Part shown: positions 17,343 through 27,222 of the stretch, piece by piece | Position numbering within the stretch: position 1 is the stretch's first letter | How the letters are laid out: every line of letters starts with the position of its first letter | Source of the DNA: an uncultured Prevotellaceae bacterium | GTDB taxonomy: Bacteria; Bacteroidota; Bacteroidia; Bacteroidales; Bacteroidaceae | Direction of reading: 5' to 3' | Assembly: GCA_900315105.1 (NCBI GenBank) | Contig: OMXX01000005.1 | Coordinates: forward strand, 1-64,000 | DNA length: 64,000 bases | Position numbers and translations under genes: made by a program | Notes under the pieces: generated by a model | What the model was told of the DNA's origin: nothing | Databases searched by the model: none | Seen by the model: the letters and a program-made list of their open reading frames with translations, nothing else

Positions 17343-17377
17343 CTTTATACTTTAGACTTTTACTCTTTAATCTTAAG
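17343..17377. repeat. 7-bp phased array across the fcl stop codon
   Basis: Units CTTTATA, CTTTAGA, CTTTTAC, TCTTTAA and TCTTAAG. The fcl stop (17360-17362) lies inside, so the last few fcl codons are array-derived. Confidence 0.6.
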
Positions 17378-18574
17378 AGAGGACTTGTACCAATCGAAGA
17401 GTTTCTGAACACCATCCTCGATCTCAACCTTGTGAGTCCATCCGAGAGAGTGGAGTTTGCTGACATCGATTAGCTTGCGCATAGTTCCGTCAGGCTTGTT
17501 TGAGTCGAAGATAACCTCGCCCTTGAAGTCAACGGCCTTTACAACGAGTTCTGAAAGCTCGCGGATTGTGAGTTCTTTACCTGTGCCTACGTTGATGTGA
17601 CAGTTGCGGATCTCGCCAAGTGATGGGATTGCTCCGCCACGACCTGTAGAATGGTTACGGTCAACTACACCATCAGCCTTCACACCATAATGTACGCTTG
17701 AATATTTCTCGATACCGATAATATCCTTGAAGTCAACATTGAGAAGTACATGGACAGATGCGTCTGCCATATCCTCTGACCAAAGGAACTCGCGGAGAGG
17801 CTTACCTGTTCCCCAGAGAGTAACCTTGTTGTTCTCAATTCCGTAGAATGCAAGAACCTTGAGGATAAGCGCCTCGTCAGAGTTGCCGTCGATGACATAG
17901 CGTACAGTCTCGCCATTCTCCTTCATATTTGCACCAACAGGACGGATGCTGAGGTCGGCACGGATAGAAGTCCAGTCGCCGTCATGAATGAGCTTTGCAA
18001 GATATACCTTACGCATCATAGCTGGCATAACGTGAGAATTCTCGAGGTGGAAGTTATCGTTAGGACCGTAGAGGTTTGTAGGCATAACTGCTATATAGTT
18101 GGTGCCGTATTGCAAGTTGTATGACTCGCACATCTTGAGTCCTGCAATCTTTGCGATAGCATACTCCTCGTTGGTATATTCCAGTTCTGATGTGAGGAGG
18201 CAATCCTCCTTCATTGGCTGTGGAGCATTCTTTGGGTAGATACAGGTAGAACCCAGGAAGAGAAGTTTCTTAACACCATGAGCGTAAGCCTCACTTATAA
18301 CGTTGCATTGAATCTTCATGTTCATCATCATGAAGTCGGCACGATAGAGTGAGTTTGCCATGATTCCACCTACGAATGCAGCTGCAAGTACTACTGCATC
18401 AGGCTGTTCCTCATCAAAGAACTTCTTTACTGCATACTGGTCGGTGAGATCCAGTTCCTTGTGTGAACGACCTACAAGGTTCTCATAGCCACGAGACTTG
18501 AGATTGTTCCAGATAGCAGATCCCACGAGACCGTGGTGACCTGCTACATATATTTTGCTGTTTTTATCTAACAC
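17360..18574 (-). CDS. fcl: GDP-L-fucose synthase
   Basis: A 404-residue extended short-chain dehydrogenase that epimerises and reduces GDP-4-keto-6-deoxymannose to GDP-L-fucose. NADP-binding VAGHHGLVGSA, catalytic Ser in LGSTCIYPK, YxxxK as YAIAKIAG, and substrate stretch NLYGPNDNFH are present. It is about 80 residues longer than the E. coli enzyme, with inserts near 205-235 and 300-325. The start is GTG. Preceded by gmd (12-base gap) and manC, completing the mannose-1-phosphate to GDP-fucose route. Confidence 0.95.
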   Translation of the reverse strand: MLDKNSKIYVAGHHGLVGSAIWNNLKSRGYENLVGRSHKELDLTDQYAVKKFFDEEQPDAVVLAAAFVGGIMANSLYRADFMMMNMKIQCNVISEAYAHGVKKLLFLGSTCIYPKNAPQPMKEDCLLTSELEYTNEEYAIAKIAGLKMCESYNLQYGTNYIAVMPTNLYGPNDNFHLENSHVMPAMMRKVYLAKLIHDGDWTSIRADLSIRPVGANMKENGETVRYVIDGNSDEALILKVLAFYGIENNKVTLWGTGKPLREFLWSEDMADASVHVLLNVDFKDIIGIEKYSSVHYGVKADGVVDRNHSTGRGGAIPSLGEIRNCHINVGTGKELTIRELSELVVKAVDFKGEVIFDSNKPDGTMRKLIDVSKLHSLGWTHKVEIEDGVQKLFDWYKSSLKIKE

Positions 18575-18586
18575 GATGATTAGTTT

Positions 18587-19699
18587 TTACTTAACGATAC
18601 CCTTTTCAAGATACTCTGCAAGGTTTGTACGGACCTCTGCTGCAACAGAGTCTGCCTTTACCTTAGCCATATCGTGCTGAACCATAATCTCAACAAGCTG
18701 CTCGAAACTTGTTGTCTGTGGGTTCCAACCAAGTTCCTTCTTTGCCTTTGTTGGATCTCCCCAGAGGTTTACAACGTCTGTTGGACGGTAGAAATCCTCA
18801 GAAACCTCAACAAGAGTCTTGCCGATGAGTTCCTTAGGACCGTCAACGCAGATACCCTTCTCGTTGATGTCTTTGCCCTCGAACTTAAGTTCGATGCCAG
18901 CAGCCTTGAATGCTGCGTATGTGAATTCACGAACAGAATGCTGTACACCTGTTGCGATTACGAAGTCTTCTGGTGTCTCGTGCTGGAGGATGAGCCACAT
19001 ACACTCTACATAGTCCTTTGCATAACCCCAGTCGCGGAGAGAGTCGAGGTTGCCGAGGAAAAGCTTCTCCTGCTTACCCTGTGCGATACGAGCAGCAGCA
19101 AGAGTAATCTTACGTGTTACGAATGTCTCACCGCGACGTTCAGACTCATGGTTGAAGAGGATACCTGAGCAGCAGAACATATTGTATGCCTCACGATACT
19201 CCTTGATGATCCAGAAACCATAGAGCTTAGCAACTGCGTATGGAGAGTATGGATGGAATGGAGTATTCTCATTCTGTGGAACCTCCTCTACCTTACCGTA
19301 GAGCTCTGATGTAGAAGCCTGATAGATACGGCAAGTCTTTTCGAGGTGGTTGGTACGAACTGCCTCAAGTACACGGAGAACACCTACAGCATCAACGTCA
19401 GCTGTGAACTCAGGAGCATCGAATGACACCTGTACGTGTGACTGTGCAGCGAGGTTATAGATTTCAGTTGGTTGAACCTTGCCTACAAGCTTTACGAGTG
19501 ACATAGAGTCGCTCATGTCTGCATAATGGAGATGGAAGTTAGGTGTACCCTCAAGATGTGCGATACGCTCGCGGAAATCTACAGAGGAACGACGGATAAT
19601 ACCATGAACTTCATAACCTTTGCCAAGAAGGAACTCTGAGAGATATGAACCATCCTGACCTGTAACACCTGTGATTAATGCAATATTCTTCTTTTCCAT
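18587..19699 (-). CDS. gmd: GDP-mannose 4,6-dehydratase
   Basis: A 370-residue SDR enzyme making GDP-4-keto-6-deoxymannose from GDP-mannose. [19 protein letters not shown] gives the NADP-binding loop; [25 protein letters not shown] (YxxxK) and [16 protein letters not shown] are near invariant in Gmd. Expected length. It is the middle gene of manC-gmd-fcl; products probably feed capsule or glycoprotein fucosylation. Confidence 0.97.
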   Translation of the reverse strand: MEKKNIALITGVTGQDGSYLSEFLLGKGYEVHGIIRRSSVDFRERIAHLEGTPNFHLHYADMSDSMSLVKLVGKVQPTEIYNLAAQSHVQVSFDAPEFTADVDAVGVLRVLEAVRTNHLEKTCRIYQASTSELYGKVEEVPQNENTPFHPYSPYAVAKLYGFWIIKEYREAYNMFCCSGILFNHESERRGETFVTRKITLAAARIAQGKQEKLFLGNLDSLRDWGYAKDYVECMWLILQHETPEDFVIATGVQHSVREFTYAAFKAAGIELKFEGKDINEKGICVDGPKELIGKTLVEVSEDFYRPTDVVNLWGDPTKAKKELGWNPQTTSFEQLVEIMVQHDMAKVKADSVAAEVRTNLAEYLEKGIVK

Positions 19700-19720
19700 T
19701 TTTATTTTTTATTTTTTTCT

Positions 19721-19755
19721 ACTTTACACATTTTACTTTATTCTCTACTCTCTAC
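19721..19755. repeat. 7-bp phased array across the manC stop codon
   Basis: Units ACTTTAC, ACATTTT, ACTTTAT, TCTCTAC and TCTCTAC. The manC stop (19752-19754) lies in the last unit. Confidence 0.65.
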
Positions 19756-20813
19756 TTAGAAAACTCCTTGATTCTCTGTTCGTCAGCGAGTTTACAGATA
19801 AGGAGACGACCGTCTCTTTCTGCAACGATATATCCATCAAGTCCTTGGATTGCAACTTGCTTTGCACCTTCTACGTTTACGATGCAGTTGCTTGATTCAA
19901 AAAGTTTTACGTTCTGACTGATGATGGCATTTCCTTCGTCGTCTTTCTTTGAGAGTGTTTGAAGAGAACCCCATGTGCCGAGGTCGCTCCAACCGAAGTC
20001 TGCAGGGAACACGAATATCTCATCTGCCTTCTCAAGGATGGCATAGTCAACGCTTATGTTCTCGCACTCTGGATATTTCTCGTCAACAACCTTCTGTTCT
20101 TCTGGTGTCCCCATTACAGGGATTATCTCTTCAAATGTAGCGGCAATAAGTGGCTGATACATACGGAATGCGTTTACGATCGTACGCACGTTCCATATGA
20201 AGATACCTGCATTCCAGAAGTAGTAGTTATGTGAGATATACTCCTTTGCTGTCTCAAGATTTGGCTTTTCGCGGAATGAATCAACGCGGAAGATTTCCTT
20301 GTTGCGAAGACTCTGCTGAGCGAGGTCTGCCTGAATATAACCATAGCCAGTCTCAGGACGGGTAGGCTTCATGCCAAGTGTTATTATGGCATCAGTCTCA
20401 CTTGCAAAATTAAGGGTACTTGTGATGACGCGCTGGAATTCTGCTACGTTCATCACTACATGGTCACTTGGAGTGACAACTATGTTAGCGTTAGGATCCT
20501 GTACCTTGATCCTCCAGCTTACGTATGCAATGCATGGAGCTGTGTTTCTGCGACATGGCTCACTAAGGATATTGCCACGAGGAATTTCGGGCAACTGTTC
20601 TGCAACAGTCTCTACGTATGCCGCATTGGTTACAACCCATACATTCTCAGCAGGGCACACCCCCTTGAAACGATCATAGGTAAGTTGCATGAGAGAGCGT
20701 CCCACACCAAGTACATCGATAAACTGCTTTGGCTTATCTTCGGTACTCATTGGCCAGAAGCGGCTTCCAACGCCACCTGCCATAATTACAAGATGATTAT
20801 GATTCTCTGCCAT
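19752..20813 (-). CDS. manC: Mannose-1-phosphate guanylyltransferase
   Basis: A 353-residue nucleotidyltransferase making GDP-mannose. The N-terminal motif VIMAGGVGSRFWPMSTEDKPKQ is diagnostic; VVTPSDHVV, PETGYGYIQ and FFWNAGIFIW-like (YYFWNAGIFIWNVRT) segments are present. There is no fused C-terminal isomerase domain, so mannose-6-phosphate isomerase must be encoded elsewhere. First of the GDP-fucose genes; its upstream gap holds a 7-bp array. Confidence 0.94.
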   Translation of the reverse strand: MAENHNHLVIMAGGVGSRFWPMSTEDKPKQFIDVLGVGRSLMQLTYDRFKGVCPAENVWVVTNAAYVETVAEQLPEIPRGNILSEPCRRNTAPCIAYVSWRIKVQDPNANIVVTPSDHVVMNVAEFQRVITSTLNFASETDAIITLGMKPTRPETGYGYIQADLAQQSLRNKEIFRVDSFREKPNLETAKEYISHNYYFWNAGIFIWNVRTIVNAFRMYQPLIAATFEEIIPVMGTPEEQKVVDEKYPECENISVDYAILEKADEIFVFPADFGWSDLGTWGSLQTLSKKDDEGNAIISQNVKLFESSNCIVNVEGAKQVAIQGLDGYIVAERDGRLLICKLADEQRIKEFSK

Positions 20814-20838
20814 AATGTTTCTAACAAGTTTTCCCTTT

Positions 20839-20873
20839 TTAATTTTCAGTTTTCAATTTTCAATTCTTTCAAT
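20839..20873. repeat. 7-bp phased array across a stop codon
   Basis: Units TTAATTT, TCAGTTT, TCAATTT, TCAATTC and TTTCAAT between manC and the hypothetical gene ending at 20869; the stop of that gene is inside. Confidence 0.65.
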
Positions 20874-21309
20874 CCTCCATAAGGTGTTTCATGAAATCAT
20901 CAAGATCCTTTTCGAGATTTTCCATGAATGCTCCACCTATTATAATAGTGTCGTCTGTATCTGCAATGAACAATTCATCGATATGTTCGCCTGTCTCAGT
21001 CTCAAGTACGAAACTATAAGGCATTATTATGCCCATTGATGAACCAAAGCCGTCATTGAGTAATAACTGTCGGAGTGTTTTGGCTGCCTTTTGATAGAAC
21101 AGTTTTTCATCCTCCTGATTGTCAATCCATTCGTCAACAACAATGCGAGTAATCTCTTGCTCGTCGTCGTCATATACCATGACATCACCTGTTTCCTGAT
21201 TGATACGGATGTGGATGTCTGTCATCACTGTAGGCTCTTCTGCCTGTGGAAATTTCTGCGACACCTTATTTAGCATTCGCGAAAGTTGTGACTGAATTTT
21301 TTCTGCCAT
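20869..21309 (-). CDS. Conserved hypothetical protein, acidic
   Basis: A 146-residue acidic protein with no signal peptide or membrane segment. I do not recognise a family. Visible features: an amphipathic N-terminus (IQSQLSRMLNKVSQKF), a beta-rich middle with the acidic stretch VYDDDEQEITRIVVDEWID, and a C-terminal helix rich in Asp/Glu. Regular codon use and its place between the ABC ATPase gene and manC, all on one strand, support it being real. Probably cytoplasmic. Confidence 0.7.
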   Translation of the reverse strand: MAEKIQSQLSRMLNKVSQKFPQAEEPTVMTDIHIRINQETGDVMVYDDDEQEITRIVVDEWIDNQEDEKLFYQKAAKTLRQLLLNDGFGSSMGIIMPYSFVLETETGEHIDELFIADTDDTIIIGGAFMENLEKDLDDFMKHLMED

Positions 21310-21317
21310 GACAATTT

Positions 21318-21345
21318 CTTTATACTTTCAACTTTATACTTTCTT
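21318..21345. repeat. 7-bp phased array
   Basis: Units CTTTATA, CTTTCAA, CTTTATA and CTTTCTT, in the 40-base gap between the ABC ATPase and the hypothetical gene. Confidence 0.6.
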
Positions 21346-21349
21346 CTGT

Positions 21350-22063
21350 CTAACTAAAGTACTCATCCAACTGTTTGTTGGCTGCACCATCGATATTGTC
21401 AATAAAAGATATGATCTTTCCCTTTTCCATTAGTGCCACATGCGTAGAGATATCTACGGTGTGGTTCAGGTTGTGACTTGATATCAGGAGCGTAGCACCT
21501 GTTTCCTCGTGATACTCCAAAAGGAGTTTCTTGAGCCTGTTCTGACTTGATGGGTCTAGGAAGTTGAAAGGCTCATCAAGTATCACAATTTTGGGTTGGG
21601 CAAGGAGTGCTGATACGATTCCGACTTTCTGCCTGTTACCGGCAGAGAGGTCTCTAATCAGTTTTCCTGCTCCTATTATCTCATCTGTGAGGAATTCCGA
21701 ATATCGATCAACGGTGGTCTTCACTATCTCCTCAGGAATCTCATTTACTTTACCTACAAAGAGAAAGTACTCTTCGGGTGAAAGGAAGTCGATGAGGAAT
21801 CCTTCGTTTACGTATGCTCCGACAAAGTGTTTCCATTCTTCGCACTTGGCAGGATTCAGAAGTTCTTCTTCTTCGGACTTGCTCAAGACAACTTCTCCAT
21901 TGGTCGCTTTTATCAGGTCGAGAAGAAGTCTGAAAAGGGTGGTCTTACCAGCACCATTGTTCCCGACGAGACCCAGAATGGTCCCATCGGGAATAATAAG
22001 TTCTGGAATATCTACGGCTCTTTGCTCTCCGTAGTCCTTTGTCAGATTTGTCGCTTTAATCAT
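21350..22063 (-). CDS. ABC transporter ATP-binding protein
   Basis: A 237-residue ABC ATPase with Walker A GNNGAGKTT, a variant signature DLSAGNRQKVG (usual form LSGGQ), Walker B KIVILDEPFNFLD and the switch His in LLISSHNLNH. This resembles the drug/lipid-export ATPase class. No permease is adjacent, so the partner must be encoded elsewhere or the protein acts without one. ATG 22063, six bases past the secA stop, is the likely start; a longer reading to 22123 overlaps the secA end. Confidence 0.88.
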   Translation of the reverse strand: MIKATNLTKDYGEQRAVDIPELIIPDGTILGLVGNNGAGKTTLFRLLLDLIKATNGEVVLSKSEEEELLNPAKCEEWKHFVGAYVNEGFLIDFLSPEEYFLFVGKVNEIPEEIVKTTVDRYSEFLTDEIIGAGKLIRDLSAGNRQKVGIVSALLAQPKIVILDEPFNFLDPSSQNRLKKLLLEYHEETGATLLISSHNLNHTVDISTHVALMEKGKIISFIDNIDGAANKQLDEYFS

Positions 22064-22068
22064 GTAGA

Positions 22069-25000
22069 TTAGATGTTCTTTCCGTGACAGTTCTTGAACT
22101 TCAAACCAGAGCCGCATGGACATGGATCGTTCGGACGAGGCATCTTATCCTTTATAATAGGAGTGCGAGGCTGCTGTCTTGCTGAAGGATCGTTGTAATG
22201 TGGACGCTCCTTGTCCTGTACCGGACTACCGTCGCCTTGAAGCTCGTCATGCTGTGTAGTCAGCTTTGGCTGTTCACGTTTTGACTCCTCTGCAGGTGCC
22301 TGATGCATCATATCCATTGGAATGTCAGGTTGCTGCTGATGAATGCGGGCACGTGTTAAGGTCATAGAGATGGTGTCGTGCATCTCGTTGATCATGTTGT
22401 CCCAAAGCTTAACGCTCTCGAGTTTGAAGATGAGGAGAGGATCCTTCTGCTCGTAGCTCGCATTCTGTACAGAGTGGCGAAGATCATCCAACTGACGGAG
22501 ATTCTCCTTCCAGTTGTCATCGATGGTGCGAAGCATAATCATCTTCTCGAACTGCTTGATGATATCCTTGCCTTCAGACTTGTAGAGTTCCTGAAGGTCG
22601 AATGTCATATTGTAAATTAGACGACCGTCGGTAATTGGAATTGCGATGCGCTGGTATTCATTACCGTGGTTTTCTGCAATGTCCTTGATAACAGGCCAAG
22701 CCATGTTCTGAATACGCTCCGTACGGTTCTTGAACTCTGTCATTACAACCTGGAATGCCTTTTCTTCCAACTGCTCCTTGCCTAATGTTGAGAACTCCTC
22801 TTCTGTGAATGGGATATCCATCGCAAACACTTTGAGGTACTGCTCCTTGCATCCTGCAAAGTCATTGTTGTTCAATATAGAGGTTACACGATCCCAAAGC
22901 AGGTTCGTGATGTCCATTCCAATACGTTCTCCCATAAGGGCATGACGACGGCGCTCATAGATTACGGTACGCTGTTTGTTCATTACGTCATCATATTCCA
23001 GCAGACGCTTACGGATACCGAAGTTGTTCTCCTCAACTTTCTTCTGAGCACGCTCGATGCTCTTAGAGATAAGTGGGCTTTCAATTCTTTCTCCCTCCTC
23101 GAAACCGAGACGATCCATAACCTTTGCGATACGCTCAGAAGCGAACAGACGCATCAATTTGTCCTCGAGAGATACATAGAATACAGAAGAACCTGGGTCT
23201 CCCTGACGACCTGCACGACCACGGAGCTGACGGTCAACACGACGGCTCTCATGGCGCTCTGTACCGATGATTGCAAGACCACCTGCAGCCTTTACCTCTG
23301 GAGTAAGCTTGATATCAGTACCACGACCTGCCATGTTTGTGGCGATGGTAACTGCGCCAAGACCGTTTACTGATCTACCTGCCTCTGCAACAATCATAGA
23401 CTCGCGCGCGTGTTCCTTAGCGTTAAGTACGTTGTGAGGAATGTTCCTCATCTTCAGCATTCGGCTTATAAGCTCGGAAATCTCAACTGATGTTGTACCA
23501 ACGAGAACAGGACGACCTGCTTTTCTCATTGCCTCGATTTCCTCGATAACGGCTGTATATTTCTCGCGTGCTGTCTTATACACGCGGTCATCCATGTCGT
23601 TACGCAGAACCTTGCGGTTAGTCGGAATCTCCACAACGTCGAGTTTGTAGATATCCCAAAACTCTCCAGCCTCCGTACTAGCCGTACCAGTCATACCTGC
23701 GAGCTTGTGGTACATACGGAAGTAGTTCTGCAATGTGATTGTTGCGTATGTCTGTGTAGCAGCCTCTACCTTTACGTGCTCCTTGGCCTCTACTGCCTGA
23801 TGAAGTCCGTCACTCCAGCGACGACCTTCCATGATACGACCTGTCTGCTCATCAACAATCTTTACCTGACCATCCATTACGACATACTGGTCGTCCTTGT
23901 TGAACATTGAGTATGCCTTAAGAAGCTGCTGGATAGTGTGAACGCGCTCTGACTGAATTGCATAGTGCTGGAAGCATTCATCCTTCTTCATCAGTTTTTC
24001 TTCCTCTGTCAGAGACTTGTCTGCCTCAATAGCGGAAATCTGGCCTGTGATGTCTGGAATAATGAAGAGTTCTTTGTCGCCAACCTGACTTGAGAGCCAT
24101 TCTACGCCCTTGTCTGTAAGTTCTGCTGAATTTGACTTCTCGTCTGCTACGAAATACAGAGGCTTTACGCACTCTGGCATGCGACGGTTGTTGTTCTCCA
24201 TGTAAATTTCCTCAGTCTTCAGCATACCGGACTTGATGCCTTCCTCTGAAAGAAACTTCAGCAGTGGACGGTTCTTTGGAAGAGACTTGAACGAACGGTA
24301 CAGGGCAAGGAAACCTTCATCGAGTTTTTCCTTGTTGTTTGTCTTCTGTCCCTCTGCAATGAGAGTCTTGGCATCAGCGAGATATTGTGTGGCAAGCTTT
24401 CTCTGAACTGCAACGAGCTGCTCAACGAGAGGCTGATACTCTTCAAACATCTGTACGTCGCCCTTTGGAACAGGACCGGAGATGATGAGTGGGGTACGGG
24501 CATCATCAATGAGTACTGAGTCAACCTCATCCACGATGGCGAAGTTATGACGACGCTGCACGAGATCCTCTGGCTGCATAGCCATGTTGTCGCGGAGGTA
24601 GTCGAAACCGAACTCGTTGTTAGTACCGAATGTGATATCTGCCTGATAGGCTCTGCGACGAGCCTCTGAGTTTGGCTGATGCTTGTCGATGCAATCTACG
24701 GAAAGACCGTGGAACATATAGAGTGGGCCCATCCACTCAGAGTCACGCTTTGCAAGGTAGTCGTTCACAGTTACTACGTGAACGCCATTGCCTGTAAGTG
24801 CGTTAAGGAATACCGGGCATGTAGCTACCAGAGTCTTACCTTCACCTGTCGCCATCTCGGCTATCTTACCCTGATGAAGTACAATACCACCGAAGAGCTG
24901 CACGTCATAATGGATCATCTCCCACTTGAGATCATTGCCTCCTGCTGTCCAATGGTTGTGATAGATAGCCTTGTCGCCGTCAATGGTAACAAAGTCCTTG

Positions 25001-25428
25001 CTTGGGTCTGCTGCAAGTTCGCGGTCGAAATCTGTTGCTGTTACGATTGTTTCCTCGTTCTCTGTAAAACGACGTGCTGTATCCTTTACGATGCTGAATA
25101 CTACTGGGAATACTTCATCCAGAGCGACTTCGTATTTCTCGAGAACTTCCTTGTCGAGCTTGTCTATCTCTGCAAAGATGCTTTCGCGCTCATCGATAGG
25201 AGTATCCTCAATCTTTGCCTTCAGTTCCTCGATCTGCTTCTTCAGGTCGTTTGCGGAATTCTGTACGTATGCCTGTATCTCCTTGGACTTTGCACGGAGC
25301 TCATCGTTAGAGAGAGCCTGAATGGCTGGATATGCAGCCTTAACTTTCTCTACGAGTGGCTGTATTTTCTTTATGTCACGGCTTGCCTTATTGCCGAAAA
25401 ATGCTGATAATAATGCGTTGAAATTCAT
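22069..25428 (-). CDS. secA: Preprotein translocase ATPase SecA
   Basis: A 1119-residue motor that drives secretory proteins through SecYEG. Motifs: [14 protein letters not shown] (Walker A), [13 protein letters not shown] (DEVD box), the helicase-like GRGTDIKL and [15 protein letters not shown], and a C-terminal zinc-binding tail [13 protein letters not shown]. Longer than the E. coli protein (901), as usual in Bacteroidetes, with inserts in the N-terminal nucleotide-binding region and before the tail. Likely first gene of a transcript continuing into the ABC ATPase. Confidence 0.98.
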   Translation of the reverse strand: MNFNALLSAFFGNKASRDIKKIQPLVEKVKAAYPAIQALSNDELRAKSKEIQAYVQNSANDLKKQIEELKAKIEDTPIDERESIFAEIDKLDKEVLEKYEVALDEVFPVVFSIVKDTARRFTENEETIVTATDFDRELAADPSKDFVTIDGDKAIYHNHWTAGGNDLKWEMIHYDVQLFGGIVLHQGKIAEMATGEGKTLVATCPVFLNALTGNGVHVVTVNDYLAKRDSEWMGPLYMFHGLSVDCIDKHQPNSEARRRAYQADITFGTNNEFGFDYLRDNMAMQPEDLVQRRHNFAIVDEVDSVLIDDARTPLIISGPVPKGDVQMFEEYQPLVEQLVAVQRKLATQYLADAKTLIAEGQKTNNKEKLDEGFLALYRSFKSLPKNRPLLKFLSEEGIKSGMLKTEEIYMENNNRRMPECVKPLYFVADEKSNSAELTDKGVEWLSSQVGDKELFIIPDITGQISAIEADKSLTEEEKLMKKDECFQHYAIQSERVHTIQQLLKAYSMFNKDDQYVVMDGQVKIVDEQTGRIMEGRRWSDGLHQAVEAKEHVKVEAATQTYATITLQNYFRMYHKLAGMTGTASTEAGEFWDIYKLDVVEIPTNRKVLRNDMDDRVYKTAREKYTAVIEEIEAMRKAGRPVLVGTTSVEISELISRMLKMRNIPHNVLNAKEHARESMIVAEAGRSVNGLGAVTIATNMAGRGTDIKLTPEVKAAGGLAIIGTERHESRRVDRQLRGRAGRQGDPGSSVFYVSLEDKLMRLFASERIAKVMDRLGFEEGERIESPLISKSIERAQKKVEENNFGIRKRLLEYDDVMNKQRTVIYERRRHALMGERIGMDITNLLWDRVTSILNNNDFAGCKEQYLKVFAMDIPFTEEEFSTLGKEQLEEKAFQVVMTEFKNRTERIQNMAWPVIKDIAENHGNEYQRIAIPITDGRLIYNMTFDLQELYKSEGKDIIKQFEKMIMLRTIDDNWKENLRQLDDLRHSVQNASYEQKDPLLIFKLESVKLWDNMINEMHDTISMTLTRARIHQQQPDIPMDMMHQAPAEESKREQPKLTTQHDELQGDGSPVQDKERPHYNDPSARQQPRTPIIKDKMPRPNDPCPCGSGLKFKNCHGKNI

Positions 25429-25472
25429 ATCTGGTTTGGGTGTATTCTTTTTGCCGAAACGGTAATTGACTG

Positions 25473-25480
25473 CAAAAATA
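25473..25480 (-). promoter_or_regulatory. -7 box of secA
   Basis: On the minus strand TATTTTTG, 45 bases upstream of the secA start. No TTTG lies at the expected distance, so the call rests on the -7 box alone. Confidence 0.5.
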
Positions 25481-25575
25481 ATATTTTTTTTTCAAATATG
25501 CGAATAAAACTGTGATTATTTGAGAAAACAGTATGTATTTATTACATAAGCCTTGATTTTTAGGCTGAAAATGAC

Positions 25576-27165
25576 CTAAAACAAAGGCAATGACTTGCAG
25601 CCGTTCGGGGCACGAATACGTAATGACTTTGATATGGTTGGCGCAATTCTGTCTGTGCTTACGACAGTCTCTATATGATTGGCTTTTACACCTGATCCGT
25701 AGAAGATGATTGGGAATATTACCGCTGATGGGGTAGGGTTGAACTTCTCGCCCGTATTTTCATTGACAATCTGCCATCCTGGGGCAACCTCGCAGATGAT
25801 GTCGCCCGACAATGTCAGACTATATCCGTTCCTGATTTTCTGCAGGTTCTCGTTAGTTGAGGAAAGAATGTTCTCGGATGTCTGAATGTCCCTTACTCCT
25901 TCGCTTAGGAATAGGAAGTCGCGGGAACGTTTAAGTATCTCAGAGAGACTTAGTTGCTGTTGCTCTATGAGCTTGTGATTGAGATAAATCTGATTGTGAT
26001 AGACGGCATCTACATACTGTCCCTTGCCATAGACGTTGGAAAGGTACATGTTGAGCAGATTTGATGTGCGGTTGATGTAGAATGTGCCCGAAGGTATGCC
26101 ATATTTGTCATAATCCACATCCTCTATCTCCGAGTAGCCTGTTGATGACAATACAAACAACACCTGTCCCTTGCCAAGACGGCTCTCAAGAGTCTCTATT
26201 ATGCGATTTAGCTCATGATCAAGGCGCATGTATGTGTCCTGAAGCTCGGTTCTGTTGCTTGACAGAACACTCTCCAGAGGCTTGCCTGCATAGTATTGTA
26301 TGCACAAAAGGTCTGTCACATCGTCAGTTCCGAGACCATTGTCTTTCTGGCACTTCAATGCCATGAGTGATACTTCCTCGTTGACGAGCGCACTTCGCTT
26401 GAAATCAATGAATTTCCTCTCTCCCGTGAATGGGTGTGAGAATGATTTCTGCATTCCTTCGCCCATAAACAGGCTCAGCGTCTCGCCAAGACCGCTCAGA
26501 GGTGACCATTTGAGACTTTTCAGTTTGTCCGCGATAGGGAAGTTTGCGGTTACTCCCATAGCCCATTGGTCGGCTGCAAGGGTGTATGCGCTGGTGGTTG
26601 TCCAACGACCTGTATTGTCGTCAATCCAGAGTGCGAGATCGCCTGCGTGACCTGCACTTATAATAGCCGCATCGCGCTCAGGACCAATGCTATACACCTT
26701 TGACATTCCGTTGGTGAAGACCTTCAGTTCGTCACCAATTGTAGTGGTCATCAGGTTCTTGGCAGAAACGGCATCACGACCTTGTCCTGCCTTTATGTTC
26801 TTATCTTCTACGCAACCCATTCTACGTAGGGACTTACGGTCTATCCATGAATCGCTTACGATACCGTTGTAGTAAGGCGTTGCGCCGGAAACGATAGTGG
26901 CTGTTGCCGAGGAACGGTCGGCAGGGAAATAGTCGTTTATGGCTTTCTCATAGACGAGACCATCCCTCATAAGACGCTTGAAACCACCGTCACCATAGAA
27001 TCGCTCGAATATCTGAAGGTAGTCGGAACGTAATTGGTCAATCGTGATGTTGACTACGAGCTTAGGCAATCCGCTTTCTTTCATCTGGGCAGCAACCTCG
27101 TTGGTGCACATACTTGCTACGAGGAGCGCGGTCAGATATCTGTATATGTTTGATGAATTCTTCAT
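25576..27165 (-). CDS. Alkaline phosphatase-superfamily (PafA-like) protein
   Basis: A 529-residue secreted protein: signal peptide (to about residue 26), then the phosphatase/phosphodiesterase fold beginning KLVVNITIDQLRSDYLQIFERF (metal-binding Asp). A candidate nucleophile region is DRSSATATIVSGATPYYNGIV. AGHAGDLALWID and a late YSEIEDVD stretch follow. This matches Bacteroidetes PafA-like monoesterases or phosphodiesterases. Some metal ligands of classical PafA are hard to place by eye, so substrate and even activity are open. A 7-bp array and the DUF4105 gene lie upstream on the same strand. Confidence 0.78.
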   Translation of the reverse strand: MKNSSNIYRYLTALLVASMCTNEVAAQMKESGLPKLVVNITIDQLRSDYLQIFERFYGDGGFKRLMRDGLVYEKAINDYFPADRSSATATIVSGATPYYNGIVSDSWIDRKSLRRMGCVEDKNIKAGQGRDAVSAKNLMTTTIGDELKVFTNGMSKVYSIGPERDAAIISAGHAGDLALWIDDNTGRWTTTSAYTLAADQWAMGVTANFPIADKLKSLKWSPLSGLGETLSLFMGEGMQKSFSHPFTGERKFIDFKRSALVNEEVSLMALKCQKDNGLGTDDVTDLLCIQYYAGKPLESVLSSNRTELQDTYMRLDHELNRIIETLESRLGKGQVLFVLSSTGYSEIEDVDYDKYGIPSGTFYINRTSNLLNMYLSNVYGKGQYVDAVYHNQIYLNHKLIEQQQLSLSEILKRSRDFLFLSEGVRDIQTSENILSSTNENLQKIRNGYSLTLSGDIICEVAPGWQIVNENTGEKFNPTPSAVIFPIIFYGSGVKANHIETVVSTDRIAPTISKSLRIRAPNGCKSLPLF

Positions 27166-27166
27166 T

Positions 27167-27222
27167 CTTTCAACTTTACACTTTACTCTTTACACTTTAT
27201 TCTTTAATCTTTGACTCTTTAT
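27167..27222. repeat. 7-bp phased array across the DUF4105 stop codon
   Basis: Eight units in perfect phase: CTTTCAA, CTTTACA, CTTTACT, CTTTACA, CTTTATT, CTTTAAT, CTTTGAC and TCTTTAT. The last nine residues of the DUF4105 protein (KSQRLKNKV) are encoded by it. Confidence 0.75.
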
